Counted from the first letter of the stretch, positions 51,408 to 60,989 are shown. The stretch is DNA of 64,000 nucleotides from Nocardia camponoti (GCF_014646135.1 NZ_BMMW01000002.1:186001-250000), one strand, 5' to 3'. The notes: generated from the sequence alone by a model not told the origin. Numbers and translations are program-made.

Positions 51408-51980
51408 ATGTTCTCATCACCCGAGGCAGGCGCGTGCCGGGTTATGCCGGTCAGCGCGATGGGCTCCCCCAGTCCACAGCCCGTGCCCGACTACCACCCG
51501 GAATCGGTCGTCCCCGACAGTATCCTCACCACCCATCGCGTCACCTATAGCGACCGGTTGAAGGTTTTCATCGGCCCGCACGAGGACGTCGATAGCTTTC
51601 TGCGCCCGCTGCGCCGCATGGACGGTCGTCAGCGCTACGCGCTCGACCTCACCGTGCTGCCCGAGCCGATGGCGGCGACCGAGGTCACAACCACGATCAG
51701 CGCGGCACGCGGCGATTTCGCGCTGCGCTGCGTGGGTTCGGCCGACGCGATGACGATCCAGCTGCGCATGATCGTCGACCACCTGGTCCGTCGCTTCACC
51801 CTTGGCCACACGGGTAGCCGACTAGGGCTGCCCACGGTGTACGTGCCGCACGGCGACGACGACACCTACGTTTACCCCGAAGAGGTCTTCACGGCCGAGA
51901 GCGCGGCGAAGATCTTCGGCGAGTTCTTCCGCACGGGTGCGCTGCCCGGTCAGTTGCAGCAGCGCGAGATTCTGGACTAA
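51408..51980 (+). CDS. conserved hypothetical protein
   Basis: This is a 190-residue soluble protein of unknown function. The first 40 residues are Pro-rich and variable. The core alternates strands and helices (RLKVFIGPHEDVDSFLRPL, YALDLTVLPEP, FALRCVGSADAMTIQLRMI). The end, AAKIFGEFFRTGALP, faintly resembles the closing helix of Imm1-type immunity proteins, but no toxin gene is near. A DNA-binding or immunity role would be a guess. A Crp-like site lies upstream, so it may respond to nutrient state. Confidence 0.65.
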   Translation: MFSSPEAGACRVMPVSAMGSPSPQPVPDYHPESVVPDSILTTHRVTYSDRLKVFIGPHEDVDSFLRPLRRMDGRQRYALDLTVLPEPMAATEVTTTISAARGDFALRCVGSADAMTIQLRMIVDHLVRRFTLGHTGSRLGLPTVYVPHGDDDTYVYPEEVFTAESAAKIFGEFFRTGALPGQLQQREILD

Positions 51981-52011
51981 CCGCCGCCGCGCGCGCTCCG
52001 TTCGACCTAAC

Positions 52012-52017
52012 TAGGCT
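52012..52017 (+). promoter_or_regulatory. -10 box of xdhC
   Basis: TAGGCT, identical to the box upstream of MmpL, lies 31 bases before the xdhC ATG. A GGAAGGTGAGG ribosome-binding region follows it. Confidence 0.4.
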
Positions 52018-52047
52018 GGACGAACAGGGCGAGTGGAAGGTGAGGCG

Positions 52048-53118
52048 ATGCGAGCGATTCTGGACGAGCTGATTGCCGCGCTCGCTGACGGGCCCGTCGC
52101 GCTGGCTCGCGTTGTTGATCGCACCGGGGCTGGGCCGCGCGAGACGGGGTCGGCGATGGCGTTGACCGCGTCGGGACGCGTGCTTGGTTCGCTTTCTGGC
52201 GGGTGCGTTGAAGCCGCCGTCTTAGCTACTGCCGGGCAGGTGCTTGCCGATGGGGTCGCGAGCGCCGAACGGTTCGCCGCCGGTGATGAGTTCGCGGTCG
52301 GGTTGCCGTGTGGGGGCGAGATTGAGGTCTTCACCGAACGCCTTGCCGCCGTTGACCTTCCGCTGCTGATGTCATTGCGCGCCTCCCTTGCCGCGCGAGC
52401 GCCCATCGCCTTCGCGACAACACTCACCGATGATCCGCAGCGAAAACTGTTCGACCCCAACGTGAATGAGCCGTGGCATGGACTCGATGCTGATGTCAGA
52501 GCCCAATTGGCAACGGGCCGCAACGGTTTGGTTGGCGCACAGGACTGCACCCCGGCACTTGCCGACCGCCCACGTACCTTCGTTCAGGTTTTCGCTGCCC
52601 CGGCCCGCATGATTCTGGCGGGAAGTAACGACTTCGCCCGCGCGCTAGCGGCAGCGGCCACCGCGATCGGCTACCACGTGACCGTGGTCGATGCCCGCGA
52701 AACCTTCACCAGCACAGCCCGTTTCCCGTCAGCGGCGGAGGTGGTTGTCGACTGGCCACACCGCTATTTCGAAGCGGAACAGGCGGCAGGCCGAATCGAC
52801 GCCCGCACGGTGGTTTGCGTCCTCACCCACGACACGAAATTCGACGTGCCGTTGCTGAAGGCGGCACTCGCGGCCCCCGCCCTGGCTTTCCTCGGGGCCT
52901 TAGGTTCTCGCAGAGCAACCGAGGACCGCACTACCCGCCTAATCGAAACAGGTTGTACCGCAACAGATCTGGCTAAAATCCACAGTCCCCTCGGGTTGGA
53001 CATCGGGGCACACACCCCAGAAGAAACCGCAATCTCGATCTTGGCCCAAATTTTAGCGACCCGCTCAACCCGCCCAGGCACGCCACTGAGCACCGGAACG
53101 GGCCCGATCCACGGTTGA
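52048..53118 (+). CDS. xdhC: XdhC/CoxI-family molybdoenzyme maturation protein
   Basis: This is a 356-residue XdhC-family protein. The N-terminal CoxI motif SGGCVEAAVLATA and LPCGGEIEVF precede a C-terminal Rossmann domain (ILAGSNDFARALAAAATAIGY, VVDARETFT, LTHDTKFDVPLLKAAL, and IHSPLGLDIGAHTPEETAISI). Such proteins insert the sulfurated molybdenum cofactor into xanthine-dehydrogenase-type enzymes. No such enzyme is in the window, so it serves one elsewhere. Confidence 0.92.
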   Translation: MRAILDELIAALADGPVALARVVDRTGAGPRETGSAMALTASGRVLGSLSGGCVEAAVLATAGQVLADGVASAERFAAGDEFAVGLPCGGEIEVFTERLAAVDLPLLMSLRASLAARAPIAFATTLTDDPQRKLFDPNVNEPWHGLDADVRAQLATGRNGLVGAQDCTPALADRPRTFVQVFAAPARMILAGSNDFARALAAAATAIGYHVTVVDARETFTSTARFPSAAEVVVDWPHRYFEAEQAAGRIDARTVVCVLTHDTKFDVPLLKAALAAPALAFLGALGSRRATEDRTTRLIETGCTATDLAKIHSPLGLDIGAHTPEETAISILAQILATRSTRPGTPLSTGTGPIHG

Positions 53119-53121
53119 GGG

Positions 53122-53757
53122 CTACTTAATCGGTCCAACGCACAGCGTGAATGTCTCTTCGGTGTGGGTGAAGATCGTCGTCGGCAACCCAGCACAGTCC
53201 GCCGCGCGCGGCGAGTGATGGACCTTCAGCAGCACACGGCCCGCAGCGGCGGGGTCAGCGCAGCGCACTTGCTGCCACCGCTTCTCACGGTCAAACCACC
53301 AGCCGACTTCGATCTGCCCGACACACTGACCAGAGGTCACCGTGCTCATCGACTGCTCGATCTCCCGCGCGTCGCTCAGATAGAGCTGCACGAAGATGTT
53401 GGCGGCGATGGCGAACGGGATCAAGAAGCCGACCGCACCAAGCCGACGCAGCAGCGGTCTGCCTGGGTCCATCGGGGCACGCCACCCGTAGTAGCTGGGA
53501 GTAGGCAGCTCAGCGACGCGTCGTCTGTTTCGCGCGTGGATCACGAAACCCGCCACGTTGGTGATCAACCCAACTACCGTCCACCAACCGAACCACGCCG
53601 CGTAAACGGTGACCCGGCGGTAGACATGCAGTCCGCAGTCGCGGCAAAACGGTCCAGACACGTTCACGGACGCATGCCACAACACGAGACCAGTGAAATA
53701 CGCGAAGTCGACGTCAGCGGCCGGGTACGCACCGCAGTGCCCACACTCGACACTCAC
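53122..53757 (-). CDS. zinc-ribbon membrane protein, unknown function
   Basis: This is a 211-residue protein with an N-terminal zinc ribbon (CGHCG ... CRDCG), a first helix (VTVYAAWFGWWTVVGLITNVAGFVI), a second helix (AVGFLIPFAIAANIFVQLYL) and an extracytoplasmic C-terminus with two Cys (GQCVGQ, CAGLP) plus others. The start is GTG, and its promoter overlaps a 26-bp dyad. Its function is not known. Confidence 0.72.
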   Translation of the reverse strand: MSVECGHCGAYPAADVDFAYFTGLVLWHASVNVSGPFCRDCGLHVYRRVTVYAAWFGWWTVVGLITNVAGFVIHARNRRRVAELPTPSYYGWRAPMDPGRPLLRRLGAVGFLIPFAIAANIFVQLYLSDAREIEQSMSTVTSGQCVGQIEVGWWFDREKRWQQVRCADPAAAGRVLLKVHHSPRAADCAGLPTTIFTHTEETFTLCVGPIK

Positions 53758-53774
53758 AGTGCAATTCCCCCAAG

Positions 53775-53800
53775 ATAGTTCGCCAGAACTGGCGAACTAT
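53775..53800. promoter_or_regulatory. 26-bp perfect dyad over the promoter of the zinc-ribbon gene
   Basis: Arms ATAGTTCGCCAG and CTGGCGAACTAT are 12-bp perfect repeats with a two-base centre. The last bases overlap a minus-strand TATAGT (53801-53796), an ideal -10 box, putting the start about 30 bases before GTG 53757. It could also act as a hairpin after gpgS. Confidence 0.65.
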
Positions 53801-53804
53801 ACCG

Positions 53805-54740
53805 CTATGCAGCCACTCGCTGTGCGCGCAATGTGTTCATCGGGGGGCGGTCCGCTAAGGACACTTCTGTCGACTGGGCGACGAACTCGTCGTTGACCAA
53901 CGGGAACTGCATCAGGGGGGCGCCGCTGTCGGATACGCCCGCGCGGCCGAGGGCCGTGCCCAAGATCTGGCGGCTCATTACGCCCAAATCCGACAGTGGG
54001 CGGTTGCGGTGGGTGCGGACGCCCAGATTTACCTGGGTGATCGCGCTCATGCCGAACGCGTCGTAGGTGTCGAGCAACAAGCCGATTTCCACCCCGTAGC
54101 CCGGCGCGAACGGGACGGCCGTGAGCAGTTCGCGGGTGCCCGCGTATTCGCCGCCGAGCGGCTGCAACACCTGCGACAGTTCAGGGCGCAGCGCGGCCAG
54201 GAGTGGGCGCGCGACCAGTTCGGTGACGCGTCCACCACCGTTCGCGTCAACGCTCTCGCCTTGCCGCAGCGGCCGACGGTAGTACGCCTTCGATAGGTGC
54301 GCGCCCGGGGTCAGCAGCAGCGGGCCGAGCAGCTTCGGCACGAACTCCGGGTCGGGGTCGATGAGGTCGGAGTCGACGAACGCGATCAGATCGCCCGACG
54401 TACACGCCAGCGACCGCCACAGGACCTCCCCCTTGCCCGGCAGCGGAGGCAGCTCAGGAACAGCCTCCTCGCGGCTCACCACCTGCGCACCGGCAGCGCG
54501 GGCGCGCTCAACGGTGGCGTCGGTAGAGCCGGAATCGACCACGATCAACTCATCAACCAAAGTCCCGAGCAATGGTCGAATGCTCGCGACCACGTCGGCG
54601 ACGGTTTCTTGCTCATTCAGCGCGGGCAGCACCACCGAAACGGTGCGTCCAGCTTTGGCCGCGACCAGGTCGCGCACCGCCCAGTCCGGGGTGTCCCACG
54701 TGTGCGTTTCAGCCCAGCTGGGCTCGTGTTGGATTTTCAT
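53805..54740 (-). CDS. gpgS: glucosyl-3-phosphoglycerate synthase
   Basis: This is a 311-residue GT81 glycosyltransferase that transfers glucose to 3-phosphoglycerate, the first step to methylglucose lipopolysaccharides. SVVLPALNEQETV opens the nucleotide fold and VDSDLIDPDP carries the metal-binding DxD. GKGEVLWRSL and PFAPGYGVEIGLLLDTY are family signatures. It corresponds to Rv1208. The ATG overlaps the folP2 stop as ATGA. The upstream extension of the frame is spurious. Confidence 0.95.
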   Translation of the reverse strand: MKIQHEPSWAETHTWDTPDWAVRDLVAAKAGRTVSVVLPALNEQETVADVVASIRPLLGTLVDELIVVDSGSTDATVERARAAGAQVVSREEAVPELPPLPGKGEVLWRSLACTSGDLIAFVDSDLIDPDPEFVPKLLGPLLLTPGAHLSKAYYRRPLRQGESVDANGGGRVTELVARPLLAALRPELSQVLQPLGGEYAGTRELLTAVPFAPGYGVEIGLLLDTYDAFGMSAITQVNLGVRTHRNRPLSDLGVMSRQILGTALGRAGVSDSGAPLMQFPLVNDEFVAQSTEVSLADRPPMNTLRAQRVAA

Positions 54741-55621
54741 GCCAGACCTCGCAGGGTTCGTGCGGGGGGCCGGATGCCCTGGATGGCGGCCGTCATGTCC
54801 ACGACTCGTCGGGTTTCGGCGACTTCGTGCACCCGGAAGATTCGTGCCCCCGCGGCCGCCGACCACGCGGTGGCCGCAAGGGTGCCCTCGACTCTTTCGG
54901 TGAGGCCTACTCCTAAAGTCTCCCCGATAAAATCCTTGTTGCTCAGTGCCATCAGCACTGGCCATCCGGTTTTAACAAGCCCGTCGATTCCCCGCAACAA
55001 GGCGAGCCCGTGATGGGTGTTTTTTCCGAAATCGTGGGTGGGATCGATCACGATCCCGTCGCTCCGCACCCCCGCGGCCGCAGCTTTTTCGGCAGCTTCG
55101 ACGAGAGTTTGGGTCACTTCGCCGACCACGTCGGCGTAGCGAACTCGATGCGGACGGGTCCGCGGCACGGCTCCGCCGGTGTGGCTGCACACGATGCCGA
55201 CACCGGTTTCGGCGGCCACGTGCACGAGGTCGGGGTCTGCGCCAGCCCACGTGTCGTTGATGAGCTCGGCACCCTCGGCGACGGCGGAGGCCGCTACGTC
55301 GCTACGCCAGGTGTCCACACTGATCAACAGGTCGGGAAACTTCGCGCGAATCGCCGCGACGAACGGCACGACCCTTCGCGTTTCCTCGGCCGCGTCGACA
55401 ACAACGCCGGGCCCGGCCTTCACGCCGCCAATATCGACGAGGTCAGCGCCTTCGTCGACCGCGCGCCGCACCCGTTCCATCGCGGCTTCGTCGGTGAACG
55501 TGGCACCTCGGTCGTAAAACGAGTCTGGCGTGCGGTTGACGATGGCCATCACGAGGGCCCGATCCGTCGCTACCGGCCTGCCACAGAGCGTGCTAGCCGG
55601 GTCGGGCGACGAACTGAACAT
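54737..55621 (-). CDS. folP2: dihydropteroate-synthase-like protein FolP2
   Basis: This is a 294-residue TIM-barrel protein of the DHPS family. The first loop reads NRTPDSFYDRG instead of the usual NVTPDSFSDGG. VDIGGVKAGPG and DTWRSDVA replace the typical DIGGESTRPG and DT. This matches the mycobacterial Rv1207 group, which lacks ordinary DHPS activity, so its true substrate is unknown. It is co-transcribed with gpgS. Confidence 0.9.
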   Translation of the reverse strand: MFSSSPDPASTLCGRPVATDRALVMAIVNRTPDSFYDRGATFTDEAAMERVRRAVDEGADLVDIGGVKAGPGVVVDAAEETRRVVPFVAAIRAKFPDLLISVDTWRSDVAASAVAEGAELINDTWAGADPDLVHVAAETGVGIVCSHTGGAVPRTRPHRVRYADVVGEVTQTLVEAAEKAAAAGVRSDGIVIDPTHDFGKNTHHGLALLRGIDGLVKTGWPVLMALSNKDFIGETLGVGLTERVEGTLAATAWSAAAGARIFRVHEVAETRRVVDMTAAIQGIRPPARTLRGLA

Positions 55622-55675
55622 AGGTCCGACTGTACGTCAGCGGGCGTGTCCGGCTCGACCCGTTGGCTACCCCGA

Positions 55676-57418
55676 CTATCGAGGCGCGCGCCCAGCCGCG
55701 ACGTCGGCGACGTAGTCGGGGTACGCGGGGACGTAACCGCCGGTGCGACCAGCCAACACGTACAGGTTGTCGCAGTCGTACGCCTGCTTGCGCAGGTCGG
55801 CCTTGCGACTCTTGAACGTCGACGTCTGCTCAACCTCGTCAACAACGCGGATGAACAACGGGATCGCGTAAATCGGCAAGTTCTCGTAGACGGTTTCGGC
55901 GACCGCCTGACCGTCGAAGGTCGCGCCTTCGGTCAATGTCACCGCCGCCATGCCCGCTTTGCCATCGGTGCCTGGCACGTCAACGCCGTAGACGACGGTC
56001 TGCGCGAGGTCGGGATGTCGACCGAGCGCGCCTTCCACCTCGGTGGTCGCCACGTTCTCGCCCTTCCAGCGGAAGGTGTCGCCGAGCCGGTCGACGAACG
56101 CGATGTGGAACCAGTGCTGGTCGCGGACGAGGTCGCCGGTGTCGAACCAGCAGTCGCCGGTACGGAACGCGTCGCGCACGAGTTTCGCCTCGGACGCGGC
56201 ACCGTCGGTGTAGCCGTCGAACGGGGTCAGCGAGGTGATCTTCGCGAGCAGCAGCCCAACACCGCCCGACCGCACCCGCCGCAGTTTCCCGTCACGTCCT
56301 CGAAGCGGCTTGCCGGTGTCGGGGTCGTAGTCGACCACCGCGTACGGCAGGATGCCGACACCCGCCGTCCGGTCGACGCCGAACGCGTTCACAAACGCCA
56401 GCGGCGCTTCGCTCGACCCGTAGAACTCGGCGACGCGACCAATACCGAACCGACTGCGGAACTCGTCCCACAGTTCGGGCCGCAGTCCGTTGCCGATGGC
56501 GAGCCGAACCGTGTTGCCTCGCTCAGCGGGCACGACCGGCTGGTTGAGCAGGTAGCGGCATAGTTCGCCGATGTAGATGAACGCGGTCGCGCGTTCGCGG
56601 GCGATGTCGTCCCAAAACCGCGACGCCGAGAACTTCCGACCAAGCACGTAGGTGCACTCGCCGGCAAGCACCGCCGACAGCGCGACCGTGAGCGCGTTGT
56701 TGTGATAGAGCGGCAGGCAGCAGTACAGAGAGTCGTTGCTACGCAAGCGAATTCCCGCGCCACCCAGCCCGGCCATGCTCTTGAGCCAGCGCTGATGTGT
56801 CATCACGCTGGCCTTCGGCAGCCCGGTTGTGCCGGAGGTGAAGATCAGGAAAGCGCGCTCCCCTGCCGTCACTTCCGCGCAAACCGCAGGATCGGCTTCT
56901 GTTGCACGACGGGCTAATTCGGCCAGTTCCTCGGCGGCGAGCACCGACTCGGGCGCACTCGGCAGCGAGTCAAGCGCTTCCGCACATTCCGCGCCAACCA
57001 CGTTGAGCACACTGTCGAGCAGGCTGAGACTGTGCGCGAGCACGTCGCCGCGCTGATTGTGATTCAGCAAGCCGACGGGCGCGCCGAGCTTGAGCGCGGC
57101 AAGCACGACGAACAGCGTTTCGGGCCGGTTCGTCATCAGCACGCCAACCACGTCGCCGCGCCGGACACCGCGCTCGGAAAGCACTGCGGCGTAACGATTT
57201 ACGATGCCGTTGGCCGCACGATAGGTGTACGCGTCGCCTTCGAAGCGCAAGAAAACCCGGTCGGGATGACGATGCGCGACCCGCTGAAACGCGCGCCCAA
57301 TCGACGCCTTGTCCTTCGACCTGATCAACAACCCAAGCGCGTTACGTGCCATCGACGGCGAGTCAAAAGCCATGCCCGGCAACGCTTTTGCCAGGTCAAA
57401 AATACTCACAGTGCTCAT
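55676..57418 (-). CDS. fadD6: fatty-acid--CoA ligase FadD6-type (VLACS/FATP-like)
   Basis: This is a 580-residue AMP-forming ligase. The P-loop TSGTTGLPK is near residue 194, the adenine motif GSSEAPLAFVN follows, and TGDLVRDQHWFHIAFVDRLGD is the hinge. The C-terminal FKSRKADL holds the catalytic Lys region. Similarity to Rv1206 and to FATP-type very-long-chain synthetases is apparent. It lies between the LOG genes and folP2-gpgS in one minus-strand operon. Confidence 0.93.
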   Translation of the reverse strand: MSTVSIFDLAKALPGMAFDSPSMARNALGLLIRSKDKASIGRAFQRVAHRHPDRVFLRFEGDAYTYRAANGIVNRYAAVLSERGVRRGDVVGVLMTNRPETLFVVLAALKLGAPVGLLNHNQRGDVLAHSLSLLDSVLNVVGAECAEALDSLPSAPESVLAAEELAELARRATEADPAVCAEVTAGERAFLIFTSGTTGLPKASVMTHQRWLKSMAGLGGAGIRLRSNDSLYCCLPLYHNNALTVALSAVLAGECTYVLGRKFSASRFWDDIARERATAFIYIGELCRYLLNQPVVPAERGNTVRLAIGNGLRPELWDEFRSRFGIGRVAEFYGSSEAPLAFVNAFGVDRTAGVGILPYAVVDYDPDTGKPLRGRDGKLRRVRSGGVGLLLAKITSLTPFDGYTDGAASEAKLVRDAFRTGDCWFDTGDLVRDQHWFHIAFVDRLGDTFRWKGENVATTEVEGALGRHPDLAQTVVYGVDVPGTDGKAGMAAVTLTEGATFDGQAVAETVYENLPIYAIPLFIRVVDEVEQTSTFKSRKADLRKQAYDCDNLYVLAGRTGGYVPAYPDYVADVAAGRAPR

Positions 57419-57431
57419 TGCGACCTCTCCC

Positions 57432-57980
57432 CTAGATCGCGCGAATCGGCGTGAGCGCGTCTAACGCCGTCGCGACATCGCGCGCGACACTGATCCGATC
57501 GCGCGCCCGCGTCGTGACGAAACCGCGTTCGTATAGTTCATCGAGCCAGGTGAACAGCCCGTCGTAGAAACCGTCATGGTCAAGCACCACAACAGGTTTC
57601 GAGTGTTCACCCAGGTAACCGCCGGTCCACGTTTCGAACAGTTCTTCCAACGTGCCGATGCCGCCGGGCAGCGCGAGGAACGCGTCGGCGTACTTGGTCA
57701 TGAGCGCTTTGCGTTCGCCCATGTTGTTGGTGACGAGCAGTTCGCCAGCATCATGGTCGGGCACTTCCGCCGTCATCAGATGACGCGGAATCACCCCGAT
57801 CGTGTACCCGCCGTTCGCGCGCGCCGAGCTCGCGAGCGCCCCCATCATCGAAACCCGGCCGCCGCCGGAAACGAGCGTCCACCCGCGTCGCCCGATTTCA
57901 GCGCCAACTTCGGCAGCCAATTCGAGCAACGCGGGATCGGTCGTGCTTGCCGAGCAGTAAACACAAACGGAAAAAGCCAC
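57432..57980 (-). CDS. LOG-family protein (TIGR00730 type)
   Basis: This 182-residue Rossmann-fold protein has LVSGGGRVSMMGALA and the signature LALPGGIGTLEELFE. It corresponds to Rv1205, described as a cytokinin-activating phosphoribohydrolase. The GTG start shares a base with the TAG of the preceding LOG gene. It has the standard length. Confidence 0.93.
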   Translation of the reverse strand: MAFSVCVYCSASTTDPALLELAAEVGAEIGRRGWTLVSGGGRVSMMGALASSARANGGYTIGVIPRHLMTAEVPDHDAGELLVTNNMGERKALMTKYADAFLALPGGIGTLEELFETWTGGYLGEHSKPVVVLDHDGFYDGLFTWLDELYERGFVTTRARDRISVARDVATALDALTPIRAI

Positions 57981-58783
57981 TACCTGTCCTCAACACCGAG
58001 TTGGTCTATGCCCGCGCGTTCACTTGCCGCGTGCACGATGATGTTCACGACCTCGTTGACGTCGTCGGTCACATGAAGCAAATCGAGGTCTTCGGGCGAG
58101 ATCTTGCCGGAGTCAACGAGGGTTCCACGAATCCAGGTAAGCAGACCGCCCCAAAACTCGGTGCCGAAAAGGATGATCGGGAAGCGCGTGATCTTCTTGG
58201 TTTGCACGAGCGTGAGCGCTTCGAACAGCTCGTCGAGTGTCCCGAACCCGCCGGGCAGACACACGAATGCCTGTGAGTACTTCACGAACATGGTCTTGCG
58301 TACGAAGAAGTAACGGAAGTTGATGCCGAGGTCGACCCAGTCGTTGAGGCTTTGTTCGAACGGCAATTCGATGCCGAGGCCGATCGAGAAACCGTTGGCT
58401 TCGACAGCGCCGCGGTTGGCGGCTTCCATCGCGCCTGGTCCGCCGCCGGTGATGACCGCGAAGCCCTCGGTGGCCAGCGCTTTTCCGATGTCGACGCCCG
58501 CCGCGTACTCGGCCGAATCACGCGGTGTGCGTGCGGAACCGAACACCGTGACCGCGCGCGGGACCTCGGCGAGCGCGCCAAATCCTTCAACGAATTCGGC
58601 TTGAATGCGCAGGACCCGCCACGGGTCGCTGTGGACCCATTCGCTGTCTTGACGAGTGTCAAGCAGGTTGCGGTCAGCGGTTCGGACGCCAGGTTCGCGG
58701 TCGCGGCGAAAGAGCACCGGACCGCGAAACTGCGTTTGCGGCTTGGCCTTGGCGGCCCGATCGTCAGCGGCATCGGATGACAT
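57980..58783 (-). CDS. second LOG-family protein (long form)
   Basis: This is a 267-residue LOG-type protein. A 70-residue N-terminal extension (GPVLFRRDREPGVRTADR) precedes the fold. It has VITGGGPGAMEAANRG and VCLPGGFGTLDELFEAL. It is related to but distinct from the next gene. Tandem short and long LOG genes suggest different substrates or a heteromer. ATG start, 13 bases after dapE. Confidence 0.9.
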   Translation of the reverse strand: MSSDAADDRAAKAKPQTQFRGPVLFRRDREPGVRTADRNLLDTRQDSEWVHSDPWRVLRIQAEFVEGFGALAEVPRAVTVFGSARTPRDSAEYAAGVDIGKALATEGFAVITGGGPGAMEAANRGAVEANGFSIGLGIELPFEQSLNDWVDLGINFRYFFVRKTMFVKYSQAFVCLPGGFGTLDELFEALTLVQTKKITRFPIILFGTEFWGGLLTWIRGTLVDSGKISPEDLDLLHVTDDVNEVVNIIVHAASERAGIDQLGVEDR

Positions 58784-58796
58784 GCCGTTGATCGTA

Positions 58797-59897
58797 TTAG
58801 GCCGATGTCGTCAGGTACGTGCGCAGCATCGCGGTAACCGCGGTGATTTGGCTGAGCGGAACGTGTTCGTCGCGTTTGTGGGCGAGGTTCGGGTCGCCGG
58901 GGCCGAAGTTCACCGCGGGGATGCCACGTGCGGCGAAGCGGGAAACGTCGGTCCAGCCGTATTTCGCGCGCACGCCCCCACCGCCGTGGGCGTTGACCGA
59001 GTCGATGAGCGTGCGGGCGGCCGGCGCGGTGAGGCCGGGCAGCGCGCCGGGTGAGCTGTCGGTGACTTCGAAGGTGAGGTCGAGCCCGTCGACCACCTCG
59101 CGGACGTGTTCGATCGCCTGCTCGACGGTGCGGTCGGGCGCGAAGCGGAAGTTCACGTCGACTTCGGCGACGTCCGGCACGACGTTGCCAGCGACCCCAC
59201 CCGACACGCGCACCGCCGACAGGCCCTCGCGGTAGACGCAACCGTCGATGTCGACTTCGCGCGCTTCGTAGGCGGCGAGCCGCGCGAGGATCGGGGCTAG
59301 CTCGTGAATGGCGTTCTCGCCCAACCACGCTCGCGCCGAATGCGCGCGGACGCCGGAGGTGGTGAGCCGCACTCGCAGCGTGCCCTGGCAGCCCGCTTCG
59401 ATCCAGCCACCCGATGGTTCGCCAAGGATGGCGAGGTCGCCGTCGAGCCACTCGGGCAGGTCACGCTCAATGTGGGCGAGGCCGTTGAATTCGGCGGCGA
59501 TTTCCTCGCCGTCGTAGAAGATGAGCGTCAGGTCGGCAACCGGGTCGGCGATCGTTGCCGCCAAATGCAGGAACACCGCGTCGCCGGATTTCATGTCGAC
59601 GGTTCCGCAGCCGAAAAGCACCGATTCGCCGTTGACCTCGTCAGGCCTGCTGGGCACGTTGTCGGCGATCGGCACGGTGTCGAGGTGGCCAGCGAGAATC
59701 ACGCGCGTCGGCAGACCGCGATTGGTGCGGGCGAGCACCACGTTACCGTGCCGCAGAATTTCGAACCCGGATGTTTGCTCTCGCAATGCTTGCTCGACCA
59801 GATCGGCGATCTTGGCTTCGTCCCGCGAAACGCTTGGCACGTCAACGAGGGCGGCGGTCAACTGAATGGGGTCGGCACGCAAATCGAGAGTCACCAT
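58797..59897 (-). CDS. dapE: succinyl-diaminopimelate desuccinylase
   Basis: This is a 366-residue M20 metallopeptidase of the lysine/diaminopimelate pathway. Metal ligands lie in [18 protein letters not shown] and YDGEEIA. Also visible are GEPSGG and the final HKRDEHVP. The dimerisation domain contains [19 protein letters not shown]. It corresponds to Rv1202 and is divergent from dapD. A TAGGCT box on the minus strand (59907-59902) suggests a nearly leaderless start. Confidence 0.95.
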   Translation of the reverse strand: MVTLDLRADPIQLTAALVDVPSVSRDEAKIADLVEQALREQTSGFEILRHGNVVLARTNRGLPTRVILAGHLDTVPIADNVPSRPDEVNGESVLFGCGTVDMKSGDAVFLHLAATIADPVADLTLIFYDGEEIAAEFNGLAHIERDLPEWLDGDLAILGEPSGGWIEAGCQGTLRVRLTTSGVRAHSARAWLGENAIHELAPILARLAAYEAREVDIDGCVYREGLSAVRVSGGVAGNVVPDVAEVDVNFRFAPDRTVEQAIEHVREVVDGLDLTFEVTDSSPGALPGLTAPAARTLIDSVNAHGGGGVRAKYGWTDVSRFAARGIPAVNFGPGDPNLAHKRDEHVPLSQITAVTAMLRTYLTTSA

Positions 59898-59962
59898 GAC
59901 AAGCCTAGTCGTAGGACGACCGCCCTCACCGGGTCAGCGAGCGGCTAAATAAGATGAGGGGC

Positions 59963-60913
59963 GTGAGTACTAACGGAGCTTCCGCAGTCGGTATCGCCAA
60001 CGTCACCCCGGACGGCACCGTCCTCGACACCTGGTTTCCCACCCCTGAGCTGGGCGAATTCGCCGAAACCGGCACCAAGCGCCTCGAAGGGGCCGACATC
60101 GGTGCCGAGCTTGCTGAGCTGGTTGGTGTCGACGCCGCGCGTGGCGTTGAGACGATCGCCGTGCGCACCACGATCGCCGATCTGGCTGCCGCGCCGATCG
60201 ACGCGCACGACGTCTACCTGCGCCTGCACCTGCTTTCGCACCGCCTCGTTCAGCCGCACGGCCTGAGCCTCGACGGCCAGTTCGGCCTGCTCACCAATGT
60301 GGTGTGGACCAACTTCGGCCCGTGCGCTGTCGACGGCTTCGAGCTCACTCGCGCGAAGTTGAAGGCGCGTGGTCCGGTGACGGTCTACAGCATCGACAAG
60401 TTCCCGCGCATGGTCGATTACGTCGTGCCGTCGGGTGTGCGCATCGCCGACGCCGACCGCGTTCGCCTCGGCGCGCACCTCGCTTCGGGCACCACCGTGA
60501 TGCACGAGGGTTTCGTGAACTTCAACGCGGGCACCCTGGGCAACTCGATGGTTGAGGGCCGCATTTCCGCTGGTGTGCTGGTTGGGGACGGCTCCGACGT
60601 CGGCGGCGGCGCGTCGATCATGGGCACCCTGTCCGGCGGCGGCAAGCAGGTGATTTCGATTGGCGAGCGCTCGCTGCTTGGCGCGAACTCGGGCCTCGGC
60701 TTCCCCCTTGGCGACGATTGCGTTGTCGAAGCCGGCCTGTACGTGACCGAGGGCACGAAGGTCACGCTGCCCGACGGCACGGTCGTCAAGGCCGTCGAGC
60801 TCGCAGGTCAGCCGAACCTGTTGTTCCGCCGCAACTCGACGACCGGCGCGGTGCAGGTCGTCAATCGCAAGGGAACGGGCATCGAGCTGAACGCGGCTTT
60901 GCACGCGAACTAG
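59963..60913 (+). CDS. dapD: tetrahydrodipicolinate N-succinyltransferase
   Basis: This 316-residue acyltransferase of the mycobacterial DapD type adds succinate to tetrahydrodipicolinate. The N-terminus ([21 protein letters not shown]) is family specific. A left-handed beta-helix follows ([43 protein letters not shown]). GTG 59963 is chosen over ATG 59954 because it gives the conserved MST opening. TAAGAT (59950-59955) may be its -10. Confidence 0.95.
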   Translation: MSTNGASAVGIANVTPDGTVLDTWFPTPELGEFAETGTKRLEGADIGAELAELVGVDAARGVETIAVRTTIADLAAAPIDAHDVYLRLHLLSHRLVQPHGLSLDGQFGLLTNVVWTNFGPCAVDGFELTRAKLKARGPVTVYSIDKFPRMVDYVVPSGVRIADADRVRLGAHLASGTTVMHEGFVNFNAGTLGNSMVEGRISAGVLVGDGSDVGGGASIMGTLSGGGKQVISIGERSLLGANSGLGFPLGDDCVVEAGLYVTEGTKVTLPDGTVVKAVELAGQPNLLFRRNSTTGAVQVVNRKGTGIELNAALHAN

Positions 60914-60931
60914 CCATGTGATCGGGGTCAC

Positions 60932-60958
60932 CGTCACAAACCCGCGCCGACGCGCATC
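60932..60958 (+). promoter_or_regulatory. putative ECF41-type promoter
   Basis: CGTCACA (60932-60938), exactly 16 bases, then CATC (60955-60958). The published ECF41 consensus is TGTCACA-N16-CGTC. It lies 32 bases before the start of the oxidoreductase that precedes an ECF41 sigma gene. Confidence 0.6.
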
Positions 60959-60989
60959 TCATTTTCGACCACTCTCACAGGAGGCGAAA

